From: Deltaproteobacteria bacterium
Lineage (GTDB): Bacteria; Desulfobacterota; Deferrisomatia; Deferrisomatales; JACRMM01
Assembly: GCA_016214985.1 (NCBI GenBank)
Contig: JACRMM010000025.1
Coordinates: 1 to 64,000, forward strand
Direction of reading: 5' to 3'
Length of the DNA: 64,000 nt
Under the pieces are notes generated by a model. That model was not told the DNA's origin. It saw only the letters and a program-made list of their open reading frames with translations, and did not search any database. This document shows positions 40,510 through 48,897 of this stretch, in pieces (the stretch's first letter is position 1; each line of letters opens with the position of its first letter). Position numbers and translations under genes: made by a program.

Positions 40510-41688
40510 ATGGCGGAAACCCGCAACATGGTCGTCAACATGGGCCCGCAGCACCCGGCCACCCACGGGGTGCTCCGGGTGGTGCTCGAACTCGATGGCG
40601 AGACGGTCGTGAAGGCGACCCCTCACCTCGGACACCTGCACCGGGGCCTGGAGAAGCTCGCCGAGACCAAGACGTACCACCAAGCCCTGACCCTCACCGA
40701 CCGGATGGACTACACGGGCGCGCTCCTGAACAACCTGGGCTACAGCCTGGCGGTGGAGAAGCTCCTCGGCATCGAGGGCGAGATCCCCGACCGCGCGAAC
40801 GTGCTGCGGGTGTGCCTGTGCGAGCTCCAACGCATCGCCGGCCACCTCCTGTGGCTCGCCTCCCACGCCCTCGACATCGGCGCGATGACGGTCCTCTTCT
40901 ACTCGTTTCGGGAGAGGGAGACGGTCCACGACATCCTGGAGCAGGCCACGGGTGCGCGCCTCACCCCGAGCTTCATCCGGGCGGGCGGGCTCGCGCAGGA
41001 CGTGCCGCCGGTCTTCTTCGAGAAGGCGAAGGCCTTCGTCAAGGAGTTCCCGGGCCGCGTGGACGAGTACGAGCGGCTCCTGACCAACAACAAGATCTGG
41101 CGGTCGCGCACGGAAGGGATCGGGATCCTCACCAAGGAGCAGTGCGTCCAGTACTCCCTGACCGGGCCCGTGCTCCGGGCGGCCGGCGTGAAGTGGGACC
41201 TGCGCAAGGTCCAGCCATACTCCGGCTACGAGACCTACGACTTCGAGGTCCCCACCGGCACGATCGGCGACGTGTTCGAGCGCTACCTGGTCCGCCTGGC
41301 CGAGATGCGCCAGGCCATCCGCATCGTGGACCAGGCCCTCCAGCGCGTGCCGCCGGGCCCGGTGATGCTCGACGACCCGCGCTTCACGCCCCCTGCGAAG
41401 CAGGACGTGTACGAACACATCGAGGCGCTGATCCGCCAGTTCAAGCTCATGAGCGCCGGCTTCAAGGCCCCGGTGGGCGATGTGTACATGAGCGTCGAGG
41501 CCACCAAGGGCGAGCTCGGCTACTACCTGGTGTCGGACGGCACCGAGAAGCCCTGGAGGTTCCGGGTGCGGCCGCCGTGCTTCATCAACCTCCAGTCGCT
41601 GGAGGAGATGTGCGTGGGGCGCCTCGTGGCCGACGTGATCGCGGTGATCGGTTCTCTCGACATCGTCCTCGGCGAGATCGACCGCTGA
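40510..41688 (+). CDS. nuoD: NADH-quinone oxidoreductase subunit D
   Basis: A 392-residue 49-kDa-type subunit forming the quinone pocket with NuoB. The opening MGPQHPATHGVLR is diagnostic, with HLGHLHRGLEKLAE and the TDRMDY segment following. It ends with DIVLGEIDR as usual. It is directly upstream of the genes that replace nuoE, nuoF and nuoG, so the quinone-reducing core is standard while the electron input module is not. Confidence 0.96.
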   Translation: MAETRNMVVNMGPQHPATHGVLRVVLELDGETVVKATPHLGHLHRGLEKLAETKTYHQALTLTDRMDYTGALLNNLGYSLAVEKLLGIEGEIPDRANVLRVCLCELQRIAGHLLWLASHALDIGAMTVLFYSFRERETVHDILEQATGARLTPSFIRAGGLAQDVPPVFFEKAKAFVKEFPGRVDEYERLLTNNKIWRSRTEGIGILTKEQCVQYSLTGPVLRAAGVKWDLRKVQPYSGYETYDFEVPTGTIGDVFERYLVRLAEMRQAIRIVDQALQRVPPGPVMLDDPRFTPPAKQDVYEHIEALIRQFKLMSAGFKAPVGDVYMSVEATKGELGYYLVSDGTEKPWRFRVRPPCFINLQSLEEMCVGRLVADVIAVIGSLDIVLGEIDR

Positions 41689-41718
41689 GGGCTCGGACGG
41701 GAGCGAGGAGAAGCATCG

Positions 41719-43692
41719 ATGGGTGATCTCGTCTTTTCGAGCTGGGGCGGCAAGACCGTCGACAGCCGCAACGGTACTGCCGAGGGGCCGGACGGCGTCG
41801 CCCTGCCCAAGGCGCTCTCCTCCGGGACCCCGGTGCTGGGCCTCATGGGGTGGGACGGCCTGGCGGTCTGGGACGGCGGCGTGAACGTCGTCGACCTGGC
41901 GCGGGCCTACGCCGAGGGGTTGGTGAAGAACTCCTGCGGCCAGTGCGTTCCGTGCCGCATCGGGAGCAAGGTGGTCTTCGACGCCCTCGACCGGATCTGC
42001 CAGGGCAAGGGCGAGGCGGGCGACGTCGAGACCGTCGAGCGTCTCGCGGGCCGGATGCGAAACCAGGCCATGTGCGATCTGGGTCAGTCGTGCGGAAAGG
42101 CCTTCCTGGATTTCGTCGGCAACTTCCGCGGCGAGCTTCAGGACGCGTTGGCTCGCAAGAGCCCGATCCCGAAAGGCTCCTACCGACTGAAGGTGACCGC
42201 GCCGTGCAAGAGCGCCTGCCCGGCCCACCTGGACATCCCGACTTACGTGGAGCTCGTAAAGAAGGGGATGTTCCTCGAGAGCCTCGACGTGATCCGGCAG
42301 GACAACTGCCTGCCCGGCAGCGTGGGGCGGATCTGCGTGCGGCCGTGCGAGTTCAACTGCCGCCGCCAGAACGTCGACGGCCCGATCCAGATCAAGTTCC
42401 TGAAGCGCTTCGTCGCGGATTACGAGATCGAGCGACGACGCGAGCCGTGGCTGCCGAAGCCCGTGATCGACAAGGAGAAGGTGGCTGTCATCGGCGCCGG
42501 GCCGGCCGGGCTCTCCTGCGCGTACTTCCTCATTCAGATGGGCTACGACTGCACCGTCTTCGAGGCCCTGCCCGAGCCGGGCGGCGAGGCAGCGGTCGGC
42601 ATCCCCGACTACCGTCTGCCCCGGGCGATCCTGCGCCGCGAAGCGGACCTGATCGCCGCCATGGGCGTGAAGATCCGCTACAGCACGAACATCGGCACGG
42701 ACATCCCCTTTCAGGACCTCCTGAAGGGCGAGTACAAGGCGGTGTTCCTGGGCGTGGGCGCCCGCCTCGGGACGGGCATGGGGATCCCGGGCGAGGACAA
42801 GACCGCCCAGGGCTACTTCCAGGGCGCCGACTACCTGCGGGACATCGCGCTGGGCAACCCCGTGTTCGTCGGGGAGCGCGCCGTGGTCGTGGGCGGCGGC
42901 AACGTGGCGATCGACTGCGCGCGGATCAGCCCGCGCATCGGCTACAAGCACGTGACCATCGTCTACCGGCGGACCGAGAAGGAGATGCCGGCGGACCGGG
43001 TGGAGATCGAGGATGCCCACGCCGAGGGGATCGAGTTCGCGATCCTGACCAACCCCACGCGCGTCGTCATCGAGAATGGCAAGGTGACCGGCGTCGAGGT
43101 TCTCACGATGGAGCTCGGCGAGCCCGACGCCTCGGGCCGGCGCAGCCCTGTCGAGGTCCCCGGCTCCGAGCACGTGATCCCGACCGACGCGGTGATCATG
43201 GCCATCGGGCAGGCGATCGACCTCTCGTTCCTCCCGAGCGACGGACCGGTCAAGGGCACGAAGAAGCAGACCATCGTGACGCAGGGTCTGAACAGGCTCG
43301 CCGGGGTTCACAACGGCGTGGGGATCTTCTCGGGCGGCGACTGCGTCTCCGGCCCGCTGACCCTCATCGCGGGGCTCGCCGGCGGCAAGGAGGCGGCCTT
43401 CCAGATCGACCGGTTCCTCCGGGAGGAGCGGACCGAGCCGCTGGAAGAGTGGGTGATGAACGAGTACGTGGCGCAGTTGAAGCCGTACGACCCCAAGGAG
43501 GACGTGGGCGTGCCCGCCACCACCGAGCCGGCCCACATCCACCACGTCCCGGTCGGGGAGCGGATGGGGGACATGCGGGAGGTGGAGATCGGCTTCACCC
43601 ACGAGGAGGCCATCGCCGACGCGAGCCGGTGCCTGCGCTGCTACCGGATGCTCGTGGTAGCGGTCAGCGATCAGCTCTCAGCTGTCAGCTAG
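41719..43692 (+). CDS. SfrB-like flavoprotein: NuoF-type Fe-S domain fused to GltD-like FAD/NAD(P) reductase
   Basis: A 657-residue fusion in the slot of nuoE-nuoF. Residues about 60-140 match only the C-terminal Fe-S part of NuoF (cluster N3 ligands C73, C76, C79 in SCGQCVPC and C119 in MCDLGQS); the FMN/NADH domain is missing. From about 160 on it is a GltD/NfnB-type module: N-terminal cysteines (CKSACPAHLD, ICVRPCEFNC), FAD loop VIGAGPAGLSC near 260, NAD(P) loop VVGGGNVAIDC, and IFSGGDC. This is the layout of SfrB, the NAD(P)H subunit of Geobacter's SfrAB. It should exchange electrons between NAD(P)H and the next subunit. The last ~13 residues and stop come from an intergenic repeat. Confidence 0.85.
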   Translation: MGDLVFSSWGGKTVDSRNGTAEGPDGVALPKALSSGTPVLGLMGWDGLAVWDGGVNVVDLARAYAEGLVKNSCGQCVPCRIGSKVVFDALDRICQGKGEAGDVETVERLAGRMRNQAMCDLGQSCGKAFLDFVGNFRGELQDALARKSPIPKGSYRLKVTAPCKSACPAHLDIPTYVELVKKGMFLESLDVIRQDNCLPGSVGRICVRPCEFNCRRQNVDGPIQIKFLKRFVADYEIERRREPWLPKPVIDKEKVAVIGAGPAGLSCAYFLIQMGYDCTVFEALPEPGGEAAVGIPDYRLPRAILRREADLIAAMGVKIRYSTNIGTDIPFQDLLKGEYKAVFLGVGARLGTGMGIPGEDKTAQGYFQGADYLRDIALGNPVFVGERAVVVGGGNVAIDCARISPRIGYKHVTIVYRRTEKEMPADRVEIEDAHAEGIEFAILTNPTRVVIENGKVTGVEVLTMELGEPDASGRRSPVEVPGSEHVIPTDAVIMAIGQAIDLSFLPSDGPVKGTKKQTIVTQGLNRLAGVHNGVGIFSGGDCVSGPLTLIAGLAGGKEAAFQIDRFLREERTEPLEEWVMNEYVAQLKPYDPKEDVGVPATTEPAHIHHVPVGERMGDMREVEIGFTHEEAIADASRCLRCYRMLVVAVSDQLSAVS

Positions 43693-43762
43693 AGCCGGAC
43701 AGAACTCGATCCTGGGTTTTTTGAGCTGAGTGCTGACAGCTGATGGCTGACAGCTGATCGCC
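43660..43762. repeat. Degenerate AGCTGTC/AGCTGAC inverted repeat
   Basis: Short palindromic AGCTGACAGCT-like units are strung in opposite orientation around 43660-43691 and 43724-43762, giving an imperfect stem with a loop containing GGGTTTTTT. The SfrB-like gene ends inside the left arm. It is an intergenic repeat inserted within the operon, or it may modulate expression between the two flanking genes. Confidence 0.6.
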
Positions 43763-43774
43763 AAGAGGGGTTCC

Positions 43775-46447
43775 ATGATCAACCTGACGATCGACGGAAC
43801 AGCGGTGAGCGTCCCGAAGGGGACGACGATCCTGGAGGCGGCGCGAAGCGTCGGGATCCGCATCCCGACCCTGTGCTGGCTCAAGAAGCTCTCGCCCATC
43901 GGCTCGTGCCGGATGTGCGTGGTGGAGGTGGAGGGGTACCGAAAGCCCCTGACCGCGTGCGACACGCCGGCCGGGGAGGGCCTGGTCGTCCGCACCCAGT
44001 CCGACGAGCTCCATGCCATGCGCCAGGACGTGCTGCGGCTGCTCCTGGTCCGTCACCCCCTGGACTGCCCCGTGTGCGACAAGGGCGGCGAGTGCGATCT
44101 CCAGGACCTCACCTGGGAGTTCGGGATCACGGTGCAGGACTTCGGCACCGAACCCTTCCGGCGCGACGTCCCCACCTACATCTCGCCCTTCGTCAAACAG
44201 TGGCCGGACCGCTGCGTGCTCTGCGGCCGCTGTGTCCGGGCGTGCAAGGAGGTCAAGGGCGTCGGCTGCATCCAGATCGTGGACAACGGGTTCCACTCGT
44301 ACATCGGGCCGGTGTCGGGAGTCTCCTGCATCTCCTGCGGTGAGTGCCTCTCGGTCTGCCCCGTCGGAGCCCTGACCGACGGCGTGCTGGAGAGGAAGGC
44401 CCGCACCTGGCAGTCGAAGCGCGTGCCGACGACCTGCGGGTACTGTGGCGTGGGGTGTCAGCTGGAGCTCAACGCCCAGAACGACAAGCTGATCCGGGTG
44501 ACGACGACGGACATGGACAAGGGTCCCAACTACGGGAGCCTGTGCGTCAAGGGCCGGTTTGGCTGGGACTTCGTCAATCACCCCGACCGGCTCACGCAGC
44601 CCCTGGTGCGCAAGAACGGCGAGCTCGTGGAGAGCACCTGGGACGAGGCTCTCGGGCTCGTGGCCGGCAAGCTCCAGGAGATCAAGGAGGCCCACGGCCC
44701 GGACGCCTTCGGCGCCTTCTCGAGCGCCCGGTGCACGAACGAGGACAACTACCTCTTCCAGAAGTTCGTCCGAGGGGTGATCGGTACCAACAACATCGAC
44801 CACTGCGCCCGGCTCTGACACAGCGCCACCGTGGCCGGTCTGGCCACAAGCTTCGGGTCTGGCGCCATGACGAACTCCATCGCCTGCGTGGAGAAGGCCA
44901 AGGCGATCCTCGTCATCGGGTCCAACACGACCGAGAACCACCCCATCATCGGCGACCGGGTCAAGCGCGCCGTGGTGCAGAAGGGCGCGAAGCTCATCGT
45001 CATCGACCCCCGCAAGATCGAGCTCACGAACTACGCGAACGTCACGTTGCAGGCCGAGCCGGGCTTCAACATCCCGGTGATCAACAGCCTCATGCACGTG
45101 ATCTTGAAAGAGGGGCTCCACGACGCGGCCTACATCGCGGAGCGGTGCGAAGGGTTCGAGGAGTTCTCGGCGTCCCTCGCGGAGTTCGCGCCGGAGCAGG
45201 TCGAGGTGCTCACGGGGCTCTCCGCCGACTCGATCCGCGAGGCGGCCCGGCTCTATGCCACCTCGAAGCCGGCCTCGATCCTCTACTGCATGGGCGTCAC
45301 CCAGCACAGCCAGGGCACCGACAGCGTGAAGTCCCTGGCCAACCTCGCCATGCTCTGCGGCAACGTGGGTGTGGAGGGCGGCGGCTTGAACCCCCTGCGG
45401 GGCCAGAACAACGTGCAGGGCGCCTGCGACATGGGCGCGCTGCCGAACGTCTACACCGGCTACCAGCGGGTCGACAACGAGGAGGAGGCGGCCAAGTTCG
45501 AGGCGGCCTGGGGCCGAAAGCTCTCCCGCACGCCCGGCCGCACCCTCACCGACATGGTCCACGAGGTGCTGGAGGGGAAGATCAAGGCCCTCTACGTCAT
45601 CGGCGAGAACCCGATGATCACCGACCCGGACCTGACCCACATCGAGAAGGCGTTGTCGACCATCGACTTCCTGGTCGTCCAGGACATCTTCCTGACCGAG
45701 ACCTGCATGAAGGCGCACGTCGTCCTTCCGGCCGTGTCCTTCGCCGAGAAGGATGGGACCTTCACCAACACCGAGCGCCGGGTGCAGCGGGTGCGGGCGG
45801 CCGTGGCGCCCAAGGGCGAGGCGAAGCCCGACTGGCAGATCATCCAGGAGATCTCCGGCCGGATGGGCTACAAGATGGGGTACGCGAGCGCCCGCGAGGT
45901 CTTCGACGAGGCGGCGGGCCTCACACCCAGCTACGCCGGCCTCGACTACGACCGGATCGACCGGCAGGGGATCGCCTGGCCCTGCCCCACGAAGGACCAC
46001 CCGGGCACCCCCGTCCTCCACACCAACGGCTTCACACGGGGCAAGGGGCTCTTCTCGGCGATTGCGTTCAAGGGCTCCGACGAGAGGGCCGACGCCGACT
46101 ACCCTTTCCTTCTGACGACCGGACGGGAGCACGCGCACTACCACTCGGGCACGATGACGCGGCGGTGCGGCCGGATCAACGACTGCTTCCCCGAGGGGTT
46201 CATGGAGATGCACCCGGTGGACGCGGCACGGCTCGGGCTCGCGACCGGCGACTCGGTCAAGGTGGCGTCGCGCCGGGGCCAGATCACCACCAAGGTGAAG
46301 GTCATCGACCGGACCATGGCCGGCACGGTGTTCCTGAGCTTCCACTACTCCGAGTCCCCGGTGAACGTGCTCACCAATCCGGCCCTCTGCCCCACGGCAA
46401 AGATCCCGGAATACAAGGTCTGCGCCGTCAAGGTGGAAAAGGTCTAG
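43775..46447 (+). CDS. fdhA: Selenocysteine-containing formate dehydrogenase alpha subunit (NuoG-like head), SfrA-like
   Basis: An 890-residue protein if TGA 44816-44818 is read as selenocysteine (residue 348). Residues 1-220 are NuoG-like: 2Fe-2S ligands (LCWLKK, GSCRMC, ACDTP), the His/Cys cluster HPLDCPVCDKGGEC, and two ferredoxin clusters (CVLCGRCVRAC, CISCGECLSVC). Then CGYCGVGC and a bis-MGD molybdenum/tungsten domain. The site DHCARL-U-HSATVAGL, with His349, and Arg542 in LRGQNNVQGACDMG are the three catalytic residues of formate dehydrogenase. Frame is continuous across the TGA. It takes the place of nuoG between nuoD and nuoH, so it should feed formate electrons into complex I. Annotation pipelines will split it at 44818. 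Confidence 0.9.
44816..44847 (+). promoter_or_regulatory. Selenocysteine codon and bacterial SECIS hairpin
   Basis: TGA is followed 18 bases later by GGTCT, the apical loop of a perfect six-base stem (44831-44836 GTGGCC with 44842-44847 GGCCAC). From established knowledge, E. coli fdhF has a GGTCT apical loop at the same distance from its UGA. It should bind SelB and insert selenocysteine. Confidence 0.88.
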
Positions 46448-46459
46448 GGGAGAATCGCG

Positions 46460-47452
46460 ATGCTCGATTTCGTGCTCGTGTCGGTCATCAAGGTCATCGT
46501 CGTCTTCGCGGTGCTGATGCTCATGGTGGCCTACTCCACCTGGCTCGAGCGCCGGGTGCTGGGGCGGCTGCAGGTGCGCTGCGGGCCGAATCGGGTGGGG
46601 CCCTTCGGACTCCTCCAGCCCATCGCCGACGGCCTCAAGGGGTTCTTCAAGGAGGACATCATCCCGGCCAACGTGGACAAGGTCCTCTACGTGCTGGCCC
46701 CGGTGATCTCCATCGTCCCCGCCATCGCCATCGTGGCCGTGATCCCCTTCGGTGACAAGATCCACCTCCTGGGCCGGGAGATCCCGCTCGGCATCGCCGA
46801 CATCAACGTGGCGCTGCTCTATGTCCTGGGCCTGGCCGGCCTCGGGGAGTTCGGCGTCATGCTCGGCGGGTGGAGCTCCAACAACAAGTACGGCCTCCTG
46901 GGCGCGCTTCGCACGAGCGCCCAGATGATCTCCTACGAGCTCGCGATGGGGCTGACGCTGATCAGCGTGATCATGGTGAGCGGCAGCCTGTCGCTTCGAA
47001 CCATCGTCGAGAATCAGGCGGCCAACGGGTGGAACCTCTGGCACCAGCCGATTGCGTTCATCCTGTACCTCATCTGCGGCCTCGCGGAGATCAACCGCAC
47101 GCCCTTCGACATGCCCGAGGCCGAGAGCGAGCTCGCCTGCGGCTTCAACATCGAGTACTCGAGCATGAAGTTCGCCATGTTCTTCATGGCCGAGTATGCG
47201 CACATGATCGCTCTGGCGGGGATCACGACCTGCTTGTTCCTGGGTGGCTGGCACGGGCCCTTCGGGCTCGGATCGAGCGTTGCCTGGTTCCTCGTGAAGG
47301 TGGTCGCCCTGGTCTTCTTCTTCATCTGGGAGCGCGGGACCTTCCCGCGGCTGCGCTACGACCAGGTGATGCGCCTGGGCTGGAAGTTCATGATGCCCGT
47401 GGCGCTCCTGAACCTCCTGGCCACGGGCGTCTTCTACACCGTGATGGCGTGA
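46460..47452 (+). CDS. nuoH: NADH-quinone oxidoreductase subunit H
   Basis: A 330-residue membrane subunit with about eight spans that links the quinone site to the pumps. Conserved loops ERRVLGRLQVRCGPNRVGP, ADGLKGFFKED and RTPFDMPEAESEL, with the acidic residues lining the quinone tunnel, are intact. It starts 12 bases after the formate dehydrogenase stop, which supports one operon and one complex. Confidence 0.96.
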   Translation: MLDFVLVSVIKVIVVFAVLMLMVAYSTWLERRVLGRLQVRCGPNRVGPFGLLQPIADGLKGFFKEDIIPANVDKVLYVLAPVISIVPAIAIVAVIPFGDKIHLLGREIPLGIADINVALLYVLGLAGLGEFGVMLGGWSSNNKYGLLGALRTSAQMISYELAMGLTLISVIMVSGSLSLRTIVENQAANGWNLWHQPIAFILYLICGLAEINRTPFDMPEAESELACGFNIEYSSMKFAMFFMAEYAHMIALAGITTCLFLGGWHGPFGLGSSVAWFLVKVVALVFFFIWERGTFPRLRYDQVMRLGWKFMMPVALLNLLATGVFYTVMA

Positions 47453-47533
47453 GCGCCGGGGTGCAGGGGCGCTGGAGTTTCCGAGCGGATGCGCGCGGCG
47501 GGGCAGGCCCCGCCCCACACAGAGAGGGTTCCC

Positions 47534-47968
47534 ATGCCCGTTGAAAACAAGCGCCTGTCGCTGTTCGGGGTGCCGCTTCCCCTGGTCAAGGGGCTCGCGT
47601 TCACCCTCAAGACCTTCTTCACCAAGCCCATCACGTACCAGTATCCGGAGCAGAAGCGGGAGCCCGCGGCCCGTTGGCGCGGACTGCACCGGCTGAAGAA
47701 GGACGAGAAGGGCCTCCTGAAGTGCGTGGCGTGCGGCCTGTGCGAGGCGGTGTGTCCGGCCAACGTGATCACCGTGGAGGCCAAGGAAACCCCGGACGGA
47801 CGGCGCTTTCCGGACCGGTTCGTCGTCGAGGTCACCCGGTGCATCTTCTGCGGGTACTGCCAGGAGGCGTGCCCCAAGGACGCCATCGAACTGACCACGA
47901 ACTACGAGTTCTGCGGATACACCCGGGAGGAGTTCCACCTGGGCCGCGACGTGCTGGCGAAGACCTGA
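47534..47968 (+). CDS. nuoI: NADH-quinone oxidoreductase subunit I
   Basis: A 144-residue ferredoxin-type subunit with two 4Fe-4S motifs, CVACGLCEAVCP and CIFCGYCQEACP, which carry electrons from the input module to NuoB. I chose ATG 47534; an upstream in-frame start adds 15 unconserved residues. It is somewhat shorter than the enterobacterial protein. The gene is complete. Confidence 0.94.
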   Translation: MPVENKRLSLFGVPLPLVKGLAFTLKTFFTKPITYQYPEQKREPAARWRGLHRLKKDEKGLLKCVACGLCEAVCPANVITVEAKETPDGRRFPDRFVVEVTRCIFCGYCQEACPKDAIELTTNYEFCGYTREEFHLGRDVLAKT

Positions 47969-47979
47969 GGAGGAGGCGA

Positions 47980-48507
47980 ATGGCGTCCTACGTGATCGAC
48001 TGGCAGCTCGCCTTCTTCTTCGTGTTCGCCGCGGTGGCCGTCGTGGCGGCCGTGGGCGTGCTCGCCTGCCGGAGCCCGCTCCACTCCGCCCTGTGCCTGG
48101 TCGGGACCATGGTGGCCCTGGCGGCGATCTACCTGCTGCACCACGCGGAGTTCATCGCCTTCGTGCAGATCATGGTGTACGCGGGTGCGGTCATGATGCT
48201 GGTGGTCTACGTGATCATGCTGCTCGACATCAAGCACGAGGAGGAGCTGCGCAGCCGCCTGACGGGCACCAAGGTGTTTGCGGTGCTGCTCGGGGCGGCG
48301 CTTCTCCTGGCGCTCCTCTACCCGCTGGCGGCGCGGCTGACCGGCACGGCGGGGACCATGACCGCCGCGGCCCTGGCCAAGACCGGGAGCGTGGAGTTCC
48401 TGGCCGACCAGCTCTTCGGGCCGTATCTGCTGCCCTTCGAAGCGGCCTCCGTGCTTCTGACCGTGGGGCTGGTGGGCGCGGTGGCGCTGGCGAAGAAGAA
48501 GCTCTAA
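47980..48507 (+). CDS. nuoJ: NADH-quinone oxidoreductase subunit J
   Basis: A 175-residue membrane subunit with five probable spans. The conserved stretch HAEFIAFVQIMVYAGAVMMLVVYVIMLL includes the pi-bulge helix important for coupling. ATG 47980 follows GAGGAGG. It lies between nuoI and nuoK in the usual order. Confidence 0.94.
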   Translation: MASYVIDWQLAFFFVFAAVAVVAAVGVLACRSPLHSALCLVGTMVALAAIYLLHHAEFIAFVQIMVYAGAVMMLVVYVIMLLDIKHEEELRSRLTGTKVFAVLLGAALLLALLYPLAARLTGTAGTMTAAALAKTGSVEFLADQLFGPYLLPFEAASVLLTVGLVGAVALAKKKL

Positions 48508-48540
48508 CCGGTCCGGGACCAGGGACAAAGGACGAATGCC

Positions 48541-48843
48541 ATGATCCCTTACGAATACTCGCTCACCCTCTCCGCCATCCTCTTCACGCTGGGCATGCTC
48601 GGTGTGGCGGTGCGGCGAAACGTGATCGTGCTCCTGATGTGCGTGGAGCTGATGCTCAACGGCGTAAACCTCGCCTTCGTGGCGCTGGCCGACCACCTGC
48701 ACAGCGCCGAGGGACTACTCTACGTGTTCTTCGTCATCACCGTGGCGGCGGCCGAGGCGGCGGTGGGGCTGGCGATCGTCGTGTCGGTGACCCGCAGCCG
48801 AAAGACCGTGTACGTGGACGAGATCAACCTGCTCAAGGGTTGA
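48541..48843 (+). CDS. nuoK: NADH-quinone oxidoreductase subunit K
   Basis: A 100-residue subunit with three membrane spans and the two conserved membrane glutamates (in [11 protein letters not shown] and in [11 protein letters not shown]) used in proton transfer. An eight-base hairpin (48848-48855 with 48860-48867) follows its stop, before nuoL, and may tune relative expression. Confidence 0.95.
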   Translation: MIPYEYSLTLSAILFTLGMLGVAVRRNVIVLLMCVELMLNGVNLAFVALADHLHSAEGLLYVFFVITVAAAEAAVGLAIVVSVTRSRKTVYVDEINLLKG

Positions 48844-48897
48844 CGCTCGGCGGGGCTGGCCCCGCCGAACAGCCGGACTGCCCTGGAGGGAGTGTCC

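Noticed and set aside
41719..43692. Glutamate synthase small subunit (gltD)
   Set aside because: There is no gltB, the N-terminus holds a NuoF-type N3 cluster domain, and it lies inside the nuo operon.
44816..44818. TGA as a nonsense mutation splitting nuoG into two genes
   Set aside because: The frame, family residues and SECIS hairpin continue across it; selenocysteine explains everything.
43685..47938. A very long open frame (1417 codons) on the minus strand
   Set aside because: It is the antisense of fdhA, nuoH and nuoI in GC-rich DNA, with His/Arg/Gly/Leu-rich nonsense composition. Similar long minus-strand frames over 16016-19480, 39934-43602 and 48715-52407 are rejected likewise.
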